NCBI RefSeq assembly: GCF_001898575.1
Contig: NZ_MKUD01000020.1
Span: forward strand, 1-64,000
Origin: Spirosoma sp. 48-14
GTDB taxonomy: Bacteria; Bacteroidota; Bacteroidia; Cytophagales; Spirosomataceae
Reading direction: 5' to 3'
Length of the DNA: 64,000 nucleotides
Part shown: piece after piece, positions 53,346-61,809 of the stretch
How positions within the stretch are numbered: position 1 is the first letter of the stretch
Layout of the letters: each line of letters starts with the position of its first letter
The notes under the pieces: model-generated
What the model saw: only the letters and a program-made list of their open reading frames with translations
Database searches by the model: none
Told to the model about the DNA's origin: nothing
Translations under genes and position numbers: made by a program

Positions 53346-54071
53346 TTATAAGGCGAAGCCTCGAATCAGTAGGCCGCCAATGATAGCGCCAACGATTGGA
53401 CCAACGACGGGTATCCAGGCGTAGCCCCAGTCGGACGAGCCTTTACCCGAAATCGGCAGGATGGCATGGGCAAGTCGTGGGCCTAAATCACGGGCAGGAT
53501 TGATTGCATACCCTGTAGTACCTCCCAGAGAAAGGCCAATGCTCCAGACCAGAATGCCTACCAAATAAGGTCCTACACCTATAGCCAGTTCACCAAGATT
53601 TTTTGACGAGATACCCGCTAGACCCAGAATGAGAACCAGGGTGCCCAAGGCTTCACTTAGGAAATTAGCACCCGTTGACCGAATGGCTGGGCCGGTTGAA
53701 AAACAAGCCAGTTTATCACCAGGATCGGGTGTGGCTGCCCAATGAGGAAGGTAATGTAGCCAGACAAGTGTGGTGCCCAGAAAAGCCCCGATCATTTGGG
53801 CGGTAATGTAGGGAACCAGATGACTGAAATCGTTTGTGGCAACAGCAAATGCAACCGTTACGGCCGGATTCAGGTGTGCGTCGATGCTACCAAATGCTTT
53901 GGCAACAAAAACGCCCATCGTAACGGCAAAAGCCCAGCCTGCTGTAATCACTATCCAACCAGCCGATTCGCCTTTGGTTTGTTTTAACACTACATTGGCT
54001 ACAACACCGTTGCCAAGCAACAGCAATACCATAGTGCCAATTAATTCACCTAGAAATGGAGAGGTGTGCAT
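53346..54071 (-). CDS. glpF: Glycerol facilitator / aquaglyceroporin (MIP family)
   Basis: 241 residues from ATG 54071; the TTG 21 bases upstream is rejected. Six transmembrane helices and two NPA half-helices are present: HLNPAVTVAFAVA and GYAINPARDLGPRLAHA. The Asp after the second NPAR marks glycerol facilitators rather than water-only channels. It moves glycerol and small polyols across the inner membrane. Convergent with the oxidase gene and on the same strand as glpK, separated by it. Confidence 0.9.
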   Translation of the reverse strand: MHTSPFLGELIGTMVLLLLGNGVVANVVLKQTKGESAGWIVITAGWAFAVTMGVFVAKAFGSIDAHLNPAVTVAFAVATNDFSHLVPYITAQMIGAFLGTTLVWLHYLPHWAATPDPGDKLACFSTGPAIRSTGANFLSEALGTLVLILGLAGISSKNLGELAIGVGPYLVGILVWSIGLSLGGTTGYAINPARDLGPRLAHAILPISGKGSSDWGYAWIPVVGPIVGAIIGGLLIRGFAL

Positions 54072-54089
54072 TGGGGAGAGAGTAGTCGT

Positions 54090-54160
54090 CAACCAACAGT
54101 TGTCAATGGTCAGAAAGTATACGATACACGATTACCTACTGACTATCGATTGACAACCAT
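54090..54160. repeat. Imperfect hairpin upstream of glpF
   Basis: GTTGTCAAT at 54099-54107 pairs with ATTGACAAC at 54149-54157, with further partial pairing (GGTCAG / CTGACTA) inward. Word CGATTGACAACCATTG recurs in the nuo gaps. Confidence 0.5.
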
Positions 54161-54305
54161 TGGCTGATGACTTGATTTCGAGGTTTAGGAATAGTTTATG
54201 CAAATTAAATTATATTTTTGGCCGGAATCCAAATTCCAGGCATAAAACTCTCTGGATTATCGGTTACTCAACAAAGTTTTTACCATTTAACCTGCTCATT
54301 AGCGA

Positions 54306-55277
54306 ATGAAACGTGTTGTCTTTGATCAAACTGGCAAACCCATCGACATTCTTAAAACTGCTGATACAGCCCTGCCAGAACCTGGCCCCAATGAGGTTCG
54401 GATAAAAGTGATTGCGGCACCAATCAATCCGTCAGACATTATGTTCGTTCAGGACCTGTATGGAATTCGGCCAAAACTGCCATCTGGAGCCGGGTTTGAA
54501 GGAGTGGGTGTTGTCGATGCCCTGGGCGAAGGGGTTCAGATGCGAACGGGTATGCGGGTGAGTTTTACGGCTATAGGAACCTGGGCCGACTATGCCTTAG
54601 CACATCATCGGAGTTTGATTCCGGTGCCCGATGCTATGTCGGATGAGGTGGCGGCTCAGTTGTTTGTCAATCCGTTTACGGCCTATGCTATGGTACAGGA
54701 TTCTAAGGTGCCGGAAGGGGGCTGGCTGATGCTTACGGCTGCTGGATCGGCCTTTGGTAAAATGGTGATTCAGTTGTGTAAAATGAGAGGCATTAAAACC
54801 ATTGGTACCGTTCGGCGCGATGACCTGAATCAGGAATTGAAAGCACTTGGCCTTACCGAAGTGGTTAACGTTGAAACGGAGAATCTGACAGACCGCGTCA
54901 AAGAGATTACTGAAGGGGCTGGCGTAGCTTGTGTGCTCGATGCCGTTGGTGGTCACACGGCAAGCGAAGCCCTGAAGTGCTTGGCTAAAGGCGGGGCCAT
55001 GCTTATATATGGTGTATTAAGTCTTCAAGACCCTCAGATCAATGCGGGGTTAATGATATTCAGAGGGTTAACCGTCAAAGGATTCTGGCTAACAGATTGG
55101 ATGCAACGGGTCGATAGTCAAACCCGGCAGGATGTAGCCCAGCAAGTAATTAGTCTTCTGGCATCGGGCCAGATACAATTACCCGTAGAGGCCTCCTATT
55201 CATTGGATCAAATTACCGAAGCCGTTGATCATGCTGAACGACATGGACGATGGGGCAAGATTCTGGTAAAGCCCTGA
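54306..55277 (+). CDS. MDR-family zinc-independent NAD(P)H oxidoreductase
   Basis: 323 residues of the medium-chain dehydrogenase/reductase superfamily. The N-terminal GroES-like domain reads PGPNEVRIKVIAAPINPSDI; the Rossmann domain has LMLTAAGSAFGKMVIQLCKM and LAKGGAMLIYGVL. The structural and catalytic zinc ligands of alcohol dehydrogenases are absent, which suits quinone oxidoreductase or enoyl-thioester reductase-type members. NPSDIMF and RWGKILVKP are typical ends. Substrate unknown. Single gene. Confidence 0.82.
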   Translation: MKRVVFDQTGKPIDILKTADTALPEPGPNEVRIKVIAAPINPSDIMFVQDLYGIRPKLPSGAGFEGVGVVDALGEGVQMRTGMRVSFTAIGTWADYALAHHRSLIPVPDAMSDEVAAQLFVNPFTAYAMVQDSKVPEGGWLMLTAAGSAFGKMVIQLCKMRGIKTIGTVRRDDLNQELKALGLTEVVNVETENLTDRVKEITEGAGVACVLDAVGGHTASEALKCLAKGGAMLIYGVLSLQDPQINAGLMIFRGLTVKGFWLTDWMQRVDSQTRQDVAQQVISLLASGQIQLPVEASYSLDQITEAVDHAERHGRWGKILVKP

Positions 55278-55411
55278 CGGTTTAGTCTATACGCTAAAGG
55301 ACTATATAGTTTGTCATACACATTTACGGCTGGACGACAAGTATTTGCTAAGTAAAATCGGCATTTAGGCTGTATTTGTTAACATCGGACGGGATGTCCG
55401 TGTTACTTCCT

Positions 55412-55419
55412 TATCTTTG
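55412..55419 (+). promoter_or_regulatory. -7 element TATCTTTG for exbB
   Basis: TATCTTTG lies 83 bases before the exbB ATG at 55503 and matches the Bacteroidota -7 consensus. Confidence 0.5.
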
Positions 55420-55502
55420 AAACAATATCCAGTAAAACCCGCACGTTTGTTCCTGTAACGACTCTGTTGGTCTTACCTCATCCATTTACCCGAATCGTTC
55501 GT

Positions 55503-56213
55503 ATGCTTTTGCTTCAGGTTCCGGCTGTCGACACTACAGCCGCTTCGCTGTCTGCCACAGCGGGCACCCAAACCCAATCGCTCCAGTTATTCGACCTGGT
55601 AGCCAAAGGGGGTTGGGTTATGATTCCCATCGCCATTTTATTTTTTGCCGCGCTTTACCTGATTTTTGAGCGCTACTTCGTTATTCGCTCCCAATCGAAG
55701 ACCGATGCCAACTTTATCGACAACATCCGCGATATGGTGGCCCAGGGTAATATTCGGTCGGCCGAATCATTCGCTAAAAACCAGCGTACCGCTATGGGGC
55801 GTGTATTTGAAAAGGCGATCGGTCGGATTGGTTCGCCCATTCGGGAAATCGAAAGCACCATCGAAACCGTTGGTCAGATCGAACTATCGCGACTGGAGCG
55901 GAATATGGGCTATCTTGGAATTATTGCCGGTATTGCGCCAATGATGGGTTTTATCGGTACGATTTCAGGGATTATCCGCATTTTTTACGACATCTCGCTG
56001 TCTGATAATATCAGTGTTGGGATTATTGCTGGGGGTCTATACGAAAAAATGATCACCTCGGGCGCCGGTCTGATTGTTGGGGTTATTGCCTACACAGGCT
56101 ATCACCTGCTTAATATGATGATCGAACGGTTTACCCTCGCGCTCGAAATCAATGCGTTTGAATTTATCGAGGTGCTTCAGAAACCGACCAACGAACCTGC
56201 GCGTGTACGGTAA
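55503..56213 (+). CDS. exbB: MotA/TolQ/ExbB proton channel protein
   Basis: 236 residues from ATG 55503; a TTG 36 bases upstream is not used. Three transmembrane helices: GWVMIPIAILFFAALYLIFE (about 40-60), GYLGIIAGIAPMMGFIGTI and SGAGLIVGVIAYTGYHLLNM, the last two in the conserved channel domain. ExbB/TolQ pentamers use proton flow to drive TonB-dependent transport or envelope processes. It is followed by exbD after 67 bases; no tonB gene lies adjacent, so a Tol-like role is also possible. Confidence 0.88.
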   Translation: MLLLQVPAVDTTAASLSATAGTQTQSLQLFDLVAKGGWVMIPIAILFFAALYLIFERYFVIRSQSKTDANFIDNIRDMVAQGNIRSAESFAKNQRTAMGRVFEKAIGRIGSPIREIESTIETVGQIELSRLERNMGYLGIIAGIAPMMGFIGTISGIIRIFYDISLSDNISVGIIAGGLYEKMITSGAGLIVGVIAYTGYHLLNMMIERFTLALEINAFEFIEVLQKPTNEPARVR

Positions 56214-56280
56214 CGAATGAATAATGCGAAATGGGGCTAAAGGCTGGCCTGTTGTCCATTGTTCATGATCCATTGCAATT
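56214..56280. repeat. ATGAATAATG-family intergenic repeat between exbB and exbD
   Basis: ATGAATAATG near the left end pairs with CATTGTTCAT (one G-T pair) near the right. The repeat runs from the exbB stop to the exbD ATG without other bases. Confidence 0.6.
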
Positions 56281-56673
56281 ATGAAACTCCGTCGAAAAAA
56301 TAAATTTGCTGCCGAAGTGGCGACCTCGTCGCTGAACGACATCATGTTTTTCCTGCTGTTGTTCTTCCTTATCATTTCTACGGTGGCCAATCCAAACGTC
56401 ATTAAACTTATGCTGCCCAAAGCGTCTTCGTCGCAGCAGTTGAGTAAAAAACAGGTGACGTTGTCGGTCGATGATAAGAAGCAGTACTTTATTGATAAGA
56501 AACCCGTCGATCCGGCTAATCTGGAAAATGAACTGAAAACGATCATGGCCGGTATTGCTGAGCCAACTGTTGTCGTGCGTTTTGATAAAAGTCTGACGGT
56601 TCAGGATTTAGTCGATGTACTACAAACGGGAGCCAAACTCAATATCAAAATGGTCATGGCTACCTCGAAATAA
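56281..56673 (+). CDS. exbD: ExbD/TolR family protein
   Basis: 130 residues. One N-terminal membrane helix (DIMFFLLLFFLIISTVANP) and a periplasmic domain of about 95 residues (KQVTLSVDDKKQYFIDKKPV, then VVVRFDKSLTVQDLVDVLQT) are the ExbD/TolR layout. In the family an Asp at the start of the membrane helix carries protons; here it is the Asp in NDIMFF. It works with ExbB. A strong terminator follows. Confidence 0.88.
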   Translation: MKLRRKNKFAAEVATSSLNDIMFFLLLFFLIISTVANPNVIKLMLPKASSSQQLSKKQVTLSVDDKKQYFIDKKPVDPANLENELKTIMAGIAEPTVVVRFDKSLTVQDLVDVLQTGAKLNIKMVMATSK

Positions 56674-56715
56674 AGTTATATTCAGCCTATTTTTGGCCTT
56701 ACTCGCTTATGTTAA

Positions 56716-56746
56716 GCCGATGCCGTTGCCGCATCGGCTTTTTTTT
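56716..56746 (+). terminator. Rho-independent terminator of exbBD
   Basis: Perfect 8-bp stem GCCGATGC / GCATCGGC, 7-base loop, followed by eight T. Confidence 0.92.
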
Positions 56747-56796
56747 GTTCAATCAAATTGGCTTACTTTCCGGTTATTCCAGTAAACGAATCGATT

Positions 56797-58377
56797 ATGA
56801 TAGCCGATTACACCGAAGCTCCTGTTTGTCATGTAAATGACCTCGTTGATGGCGAATTAAAACAAGTTCGCGTGGGCGATACCGATGTACTGCTGGCGCG
56901 TGCCGATGGACAGTTTTATGCCCTGCATCCCCAGTGTACACACTATCATGGGCCATTGGTTGAGGGCGTTCTGAATGGGCATCGACTGATTTGTCCATGG
57001 CATAACGCTTGCTTCGATGTTCGGGATGGCCATCGTCTCGAAGCCCCTGCCCTGAATGGTCTACCCACGCATGAGGTTCGTATCGAGCAGGACCAGGTGT
57101 TTGTGCGGGTAACGACGAATAAAGAAAGCCTGGAAAATCCAATGGCTACACCTGATGAAACCAATACGGCAACGTATGTGATTGTTGGGGGAGGAGGGGC
57201 GGCTGCCTTTGCGGCCGAAGCTATGCGGGAAGGCGGTTTTACCGGTAACATCATCATGCTAACCGAAAGCGATCGGATTCCCTACGATCGCCCAAATTGC
57301 TCGAAAGAATACTTGCAGGATGCCGCTCCTGATGAATGGATGCCTCTTCGGACCGAAGAATTTTATACCAATTACGGAATCGAAATTCGTACTGGCCAGC
57401 GCGTTACGACACTGGACCCAATAGAAAAGCGGATTGAGTTGGCTTCCGGCGAAACACTCACCTACGATAAGGTACTCGTTTGTCCGGGTGGGCAACCCAA
57501 TACATTACCCGGCTTAAATCCTGATCTTAAAGGCGTTTACACACTACGCAGCCTGCACGATAGCAAGCATTTGCGCGATTTAGGCAAGCAGAATAAACGG
57601 GTGGTCATTGTTGGCAGTTCGTTTATTGGGCTTGAAGGAGCCATGAGCTTGCGGAAATTAGGCAGCGAAGTCGATGTAGTTGGGCCAGAGCCTGTACCAT
57701 TCCGCAAAATTCTGGGCGAAAAAATTGGTCGGGTTGTTCAGGGATGGCACGAAGAAGCCGGAGTACGGTTTCATCTGGGTCGCAAGGTCGCCCATCTGGA
57801 AGGAGACGATACGGTTCAGGCTGTTGTACTGGATAATGGTGAACGTTTGCCTGCTGATGTGGTTTTACTCGGATTAGGCGTCAAACCTCGAACCGACTTT
57901 TTAGTCGGTGTACCGCTCGAAGCTGATGGCGGAATCAGTACGGATGGGAATTTGAATAGCCTGGAAGGCCTGTACGCTGCTGGGGATATTGTTCACTATC
58001 CAACGGCCGACGGTTCGCAACGGATTGAACACTGGCGGGTAGCCTGTCAGCAAGGGCATGTAGCCGGGTTGAATATGGCCGGTCAACAAACGCCTTACCT
58101 GTCAGCCCCTTTTTTCTGGACCGATCAGCAGGGACATCAGCTTGCTTACGTCGGTCATACAACAGCTATTGACGACATACTTTACGATGGCGATCCCGAA
58201 AAGGACGATTCCTTTTTGGCATTGTATATTCAGAAAAATCAGATCACAGCCGCTGTTGGACTTCAGCGTGATCAGGATATTATTGCCATTCGTGAGTTGA
58301 TGGAGGCCGGCCGGATGCCATCAGTCGATGATGTTCGGCAAGGTATTGATTGGGTTAAGACATTGAAAAAAGCCTGA
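56797..58377 (+). CDS. Rieske [2Fe-2S] - FAD pyridine-nucleotide reductase fusion (AIFM3-like)
   Basis: 526 residues from ATG 56797. The N-terminal Rieske domain has Cys47-x-His49 (QCTHYHGPL) and Cys66-x2-His69 (CPWHNACF), a full [2Fe-2S] site. The C-terminal part is a class I FAD/NAD(P) reductase: YVIVGGGGAAAFAAEAMRE, PYDRPNCSKEYL, VVIVGSSFIGLEGAMSLR and LYAAGDIVHYP. The fusion resembles AIFM3 or assimilatory ferredoxin reductases. It probably passes NAD(P)H electrons to a partner redox protein; none is encoded beside it. Single gene. Confidence 0.88.
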   Translation: MIADYTEAPVCHVNDLVDGELKQVRVGDTDVLLARADGQFYALHPQCTHYHGPLVEGVLNGHRLICPWHNACFDVRDGHRLEAPALNGLPTHEVRIEQDQVFVRVTTNKESLENPMATPDETNTATYVIVGGGGAAAFAAEAMREGGFTGNIIMLTESDRIPYDRPNCSKEYLQDAAPDEWMPLRTEEFYTNYGIEIRTGQRVTTLDPIEKRIELASGETLTYDKVLVCPGGQPNTLPGLNPDLKGVYTLRSLHDSKHLRDLGKQNKRVVIVGSSFIGLEGAMSLRKLGSEVDVVGPEPVPFRKILGEKIGRVVQGWHEEAGVRFHLGRKVAHLEGDDTVQAVVLDNGERLPADVVLLGLGVKPRTDFLVGVPLEADGGISTDGNLNSLEGLYAAGDIVHYPTADGSQRIEHWRVACQQGHVAGLNMAGQQTPYLSAPFFWTDQQGHQLAYVGHTTAIDDILYDGDPEKDDSFLALYIQKNQITAAVGLQRDQDIIAIRELMEAGRMPSVDDVRQGIDWVKTLKKA

Positions 58378-58394
58378 TTCCACCGAAACCTGTT

Positions 58395-58402
58395 TACCTT
58401 TG
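58395..58402 (+). promoter_or_regulatory. -7 element TACCTTTG for the exonuclease gene
   Basis: TACCTTTG lies 31 bases before the ATG at 58434 and fits TAnnTTTG. Confidence 0.5.
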
Positions 58403-58433
58403 CAGCCAAACCGGGTTAAATTCCGGTTTGGTT

Positions 58434-59255
58434 ATGACGCATCAACTTATTCTCAAAAAGCCCCTCGCCTTTTTCGATCTTGAAACTACTGGCATAAACA
58501 TCGCCAAGGATCGCATTATTGACATCTGTATCATGAAAGCGATGCCAGGTGGTGAAGTGGTTAGTAAAACCCAACGGGTTCATCCGGGCATGCCTATTCC
58601 GATTGAGTCAAGTATGATTCACGGGATTTATGACGACGATGTAAAAGACGCTCCCCCTTTTAAAACTGTAGCCCGAACACTGGCTCAGTTTCTGGAAGGT
58701 TGTGATCTGGCTGGTTTTAATAGCAATCGCTTTGATGTGCCACTGTTGGTCGAAGAGTTTTTACGGGCAAATGTTGACTTCGATGTGAAAAATCGCCGAC
58801 TTGTTGACGCGCAGCGTATTTTTCATTTGATGGAGCCACGGAATCTGTCGGCAGCGTACAAGTTCTATTGTGATAAAGAGCTTATTGGCGCACACGGAGC
58901 CGAAGCCGATACGCTGGCGAGTCTGGAAGTCTTAAATGCACAAGTGCAACGCTATCATGGGATGGTTGCCCGGACCGATGGTGGACAGGACGTTGTGTTC
59001 GACAATGATATAGACATGCTCCACAGCCTGACGGCCAATACCAATGTTGATCTGGCCGGCCGGATGGTTTTTAATGAGAAAGGCGAGGAGGTTTTCAACT
59101 TTGGTAAGCACAAAGGATTGCCGGTTATAGAGGTTTTGAAAAAAGAACCCTCGTTCTACGACTGGATACTGAAGGGCGAATTTCCGCTGGATACCAAACG
59201 ACGATTGACCGAAATCAGACTGCGCATGTTCAGCCATGTAAATGGCAAAAGGTGA
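58434..59255 (+). CDS. DEDDh 3'-5' exonuclease (DnaQ-like)
   Basis: 273 residues from ATG 58434. DEDDh motifs: Exo I AFFDLETTGINI (Asp, Glu), Exo II LAGFNSNRFDVPLLVEEF (Asp) and Exo III HGAEADTLASLEVL (His, Asp). About 90 further residues at the C-terminus (GRMVFNEKGEEVFNFGKHKG) resemble a DUF3820-like domain that often follows DnaQ-type exonucleases. It is likely a proofreading or repair exonuclease, not the polymerase III epsilon subunit itself. It lies between the Rieske reductase and nuoK. Confidence 0.85.
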   Translation: MTHQLILKKPLAFFDLETTGINIAKDRIIDICIMKAMPGGEVVSKTQRVHPGMPIPIESSMIHGIYDDDVKDAPPFKTVARTLAQFLEGCDLAGFNSNRFDVPLLVEEFLRANVDFDVKNRRLVDAQRIFHLMEPRNLSAAYKFYCDKELIGAHGAEADTLASLEVLNAQVQRYHGMVARTDGGQDVVFDNDIDMLHSLTANTNVDLAGRMVFNEKGEEVFNFGKHKGLPVIEVLKKEPSFYDWILKGEFPLDTKRRLTEIRLRMFSHVNGKR

Positions 59256-59365
59256 AGCCTAATGAACTACGTGTAGGGATGGAGTCAGTAAAAGGTATAG
59301 CTACGTTACCCGGCTTCCCTACGTTGACTTATTTCGGCCACTGCACTACATAAACGAATAATCTT

Positions 59366-59373
59366 TACATTTG
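59366..59373 (+). promoter_or_regulatory. -7 element TACATTTG for nuoK
   Basis: TACATTTG lies 26 bases before the nuoK ATG. It suggests that nuoKLMN is transcribed from its own promoter. Confidence 0.5.
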
Positions 59374-59399
59374 CGGTACTTTCTATTAACCGGCAAGCC

Positions 59400-59744
59400 A
59401 TGCAACCCACGCAGGACGTCCTCATTCCGGAAGTCATTCAGCAAATACCGCTTACGTATTATCTGATTCTCAGTACCGCCCTCTTTGTGATCGGCATCAT
59501 TGGCGTACTGACCCGGCGTAACGCGATCATTATCTTTATGTCCATTGAGTTGATGCTCAATGCGGTCAATTTGCTCCTTATTGCCTTTTCGTCCTATCGA
59601 TCCGATTCGGCCGGGCAGGTATTTGTCTTTTTCATTATGGCCGTTGCGGCTGCTGAAGTATCGGTAGGGCTGGCTATTATTGTCATGATTTACCGCAATA
59701 CCCGCTCTATTGACGTGGGCTTGCTTAATAAATTGAAATGGTAA
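59400..59744 (+). CDS. nuoK: NADH-quinone oxidoreductase subunit K
   Basis: 114 residues, three membrane helices ([60 protein letters not shown]). The conserved membrane Glu residues lie in [11 protein letters not shown] and [11 protein letters not shown]. NuoK is part of the proton-pumping arm of complex I. The gene is preceded by an exonuclease gene, not by nuoJ. Confidence 0.94.
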   Translation: MQPTQDVLIPEVIQQIPLTYYLILSTALFVIGIIGVLTRRNAIIIFMSIELMLNAVNLLLIAFSSYRSDSAGQVFVFFIMAVAAAEVSVGLAIIVMIYRNTRSIDVGLLNKLKW

Positions 59745-59852
59745 AAAAGAGTTGTCAGTTGGTAGGCCATTGCTGTTAACGCTATTTTAATCTATTGACT
59801 GATTGCTTTAGCAGACCGTAACTATTGACTGACGATTATCGACTATCGACTA
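59745..59852. repeat. GACTATCGACTA-word intergenic repeat
   Basis: The 108-base gap holds TTGTCAGTTGGTAGGCCATTG and ends with GACGATTATCGACTATCGAC directly at the nuoL ATG. The same words occur upstream of nuoN and glpF. Confidence 0.45.
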
Positions 59853-61763
59853 ATGAAAATAGAATTACTCTGTGCGTTAATTCCGCTCTTTCCGCTTATT
59901 GGCTTTCTGATTAATGGACTTGGCTTTCGCCGAGTGCCAACGGGCCTGGTCGGAGTCATTGCTACTGCCGCTGTACTGGCGTCTTTTTTTATTTCCGTTT
60001 CGTTATTTCTTGGCTTCCAGGCCGACGCTGGTCCGCAAATCGCTACGCTCTTCGACTGGATTAGTGTGGGAGACCTGCATATTAATTTCTCTTTCCAGAT
60101 TGATCAGTTATCGTTGCTGATGCTATTGGTGGTAACGGGCGTTGGTTCGCTGATTCACCTGTACAGCATTGGCTACATGCACCACGATGAAGGGTTTGGC
60201 AAGTTCATGGCGTTCCTGAACCTGTTCATTTTCTTCATGTTGTTGCTGGTGATGGGCTCCAACTACGTTATCATGTTTATCGGTTGGGAAGGTGTAGGCT
60301 TGTGTTCGTACCTGCTCATCGGTTTCTGGAACAAGAACATTAATTATAACAATGCTGCCCGCAAAGCTTTCGTCATGAACCGCATTGGCGATCTGGGCTT
60401 TCTGCTGGGCATATTCTTAATCATTAATACCTTCGGCACGGTCGAATACCTGGATATTTTCAAACAGGCAACCAGCCTCGGAATGGGCGATAAAACCATT
60501 CTGGCCATTACGCTGCTTCTGTTTGTTGGAGCTATGGGTAAGTCGGCACAGATTCCGCTCTACACCTGGCTACCCGACGCTATGGCGGGCCCTACGCCCG
60601 TATCCGCCCTGATTCACGCAGCGACGATGGTGACGGCTGGTATCTATATGGTTGTTCGGTCGAATGTGCTGTATACGTTGTCTCCATTAACACTCGAAAT
60701 TATTGGTGGTATTGCTGTGGCAACGGCACTGCTGGCGGCATCGATTGGCCTGTTGCAGAACGATATTAAGAAAGTGCTGGCCTATTCAACGGTCTCGCAG
60801 TTGGGCTATATGTTCCTGGGGCTGAGTGCAACGGCGTATACGGCGGGGATGTTCCATGTGATTACCCACGCCTTCTTTAAAGCCCTTTTGTTCCTTGGTG
60901 CGGGTAGCGTTATTCACGCTATGTCGGATGAACAGGACATTCGGAAAATGGGGGGTCTGCGGAAAGCATTACCCATTACGTTTATTACCTTTTTGCTGGG
61001 TACCTGGGCTATTTCGGGTATACCACCACTGGCGGGTTTCTTCTCGAAAGATGAAATTCTGGCCCATGTGTACGAGCATAGTAAACTACTGTGGGGATTA
61101 GGCGTTCTGGGCTCTGGTCTTACGTCGTTTTACATGTTCCGGCTACTGTTCCTGACATTCTTTGGTGAATTCCGGGGCACGGAAGAGCAAAAGCATCACC
61201 TGCACGAATCCCCACTTACCATGACCCTACCGCTGATGATTCTAGCTGTTTTGTCAGTTGTTGGTGGAGCGCTCAACTTACCTGGTGGCGGTTGGCTGAG
61301 TCATTTCATGGAGCCATTGTTCGCAGGGTCTCGTCAGGTCAATCCTGAAGCGTTTGCCGAAGGAGCCATCGATCACAGTACCGAATATATGCTGATGGCC
61401 ATCTCGTCGGCTGTTGCTATCCTGTCGCTTATTATCGCTTATGTTATGTACATCAGCCGGGGGGCGGTTCCGGCACCTGATTCAGCTGAGCGTTCTTTAC
61501 CTGAGCAGGTGGTGTATAACAAATACTATGTCGACGAGCTATACGAAACAATCATCGTACGGCCTATTCGTGGGCTTGGCGATGCTCTATACAGCTTTGG
61601 TGAAGGGTTGGTCGATGGCGTCGTGAATGGAGTGGCCTGGTTGGTCCGGCAGGGGGCCGCTCAATTGCGGTTATTGCAGAATGGCTCCATCGGATTCTAT
61701 GTGTTGGCTATGGTTGTCAGCATAGTGCTCATCTTCGCCTTTCGCTTTTTCATTCGACTTTAA
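59853..61763 (+). CDS. nuoL: NADH-quinone oxidoreductase subunit L
   Basis: 636 residues with about 16 membrane helices. The antiporter-like core is clear: MFIGWEGVGLCSYLLIGFW (conserved Glu), YTWLPDAMAGPTPVSALIHA and AYSTVSQLGYMFLGLSATA, then HAFFKALLFLGAGSVIHAM. The long C-terminal lateral helix and last membrane segment (YVLAMVVSIVLIFAFRFFIR) are present. It pumps protons in complex I. Confidence 0.96.
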   Translation: MKIELLCALIPLFPLIGFLINGLGFRRVPTGLVGVIATAAVLASFFISVSLFLGFQADAGPQIATLFDWISVGDLHINFSFQIDQLSLLMLLVVTGVGSLIHLYSIGYMHHDEGFGKFMAFLNLFIFFMLLLVMGSNYVIMFIGWEGVGLCSYLLIGFWNKNINYNNAARKAFVMNRIGDLGFLLGIFLIINTFGTVEYLDIFKQATSLGMGDKTILAITLLLFVGAMGKSAQIPLYTWLPDAMAGPTPVSALIHAATMVTAGIYMVVRSNVLYTLSPLTLEIIGGIAVATALLAASIGLLQNDIKKVLAYSTVSQLGYMFLGLSATAYTAGMFHVITHAFFKALLFLGAGSVIHAMSDEQDIRKMGGLRKALPITFITFLLGTWAISGIPPLAGFFSKDEILAHVYEHSKLLWGLGVLGSGLTSFYMFRLLFLTFFGEFRGTEEQKHHLHESPLTMTLPLMILAVLSVVGGALNLPGGGWLSHFMEPLFAGSRQVNPEAFAEGAIDHSTEYMLMAISSAVAILSLIIAYVMYISRGAVPAPDSAERSLPEQVVYNKYYVDELYETIIVRPIRGLGDALYSFGEGLVDGVVNGVAWLVRQGAAQLRLLQNGSIGFYVLAMVVSIVLIFAFRFFIRL

Positions 61764-61809
61764 CTAGTACGGTGGAATAGTTCGCCAATCGTACATTGTA
61801 AATCAGTAT

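Noticed and set aside
56281..58377. Possible functional unit of exbBD with the Rieske-FAD reductase
   Set aside because: A strong terminator at 56716-56746 separates them and no shared pathway is apparent.
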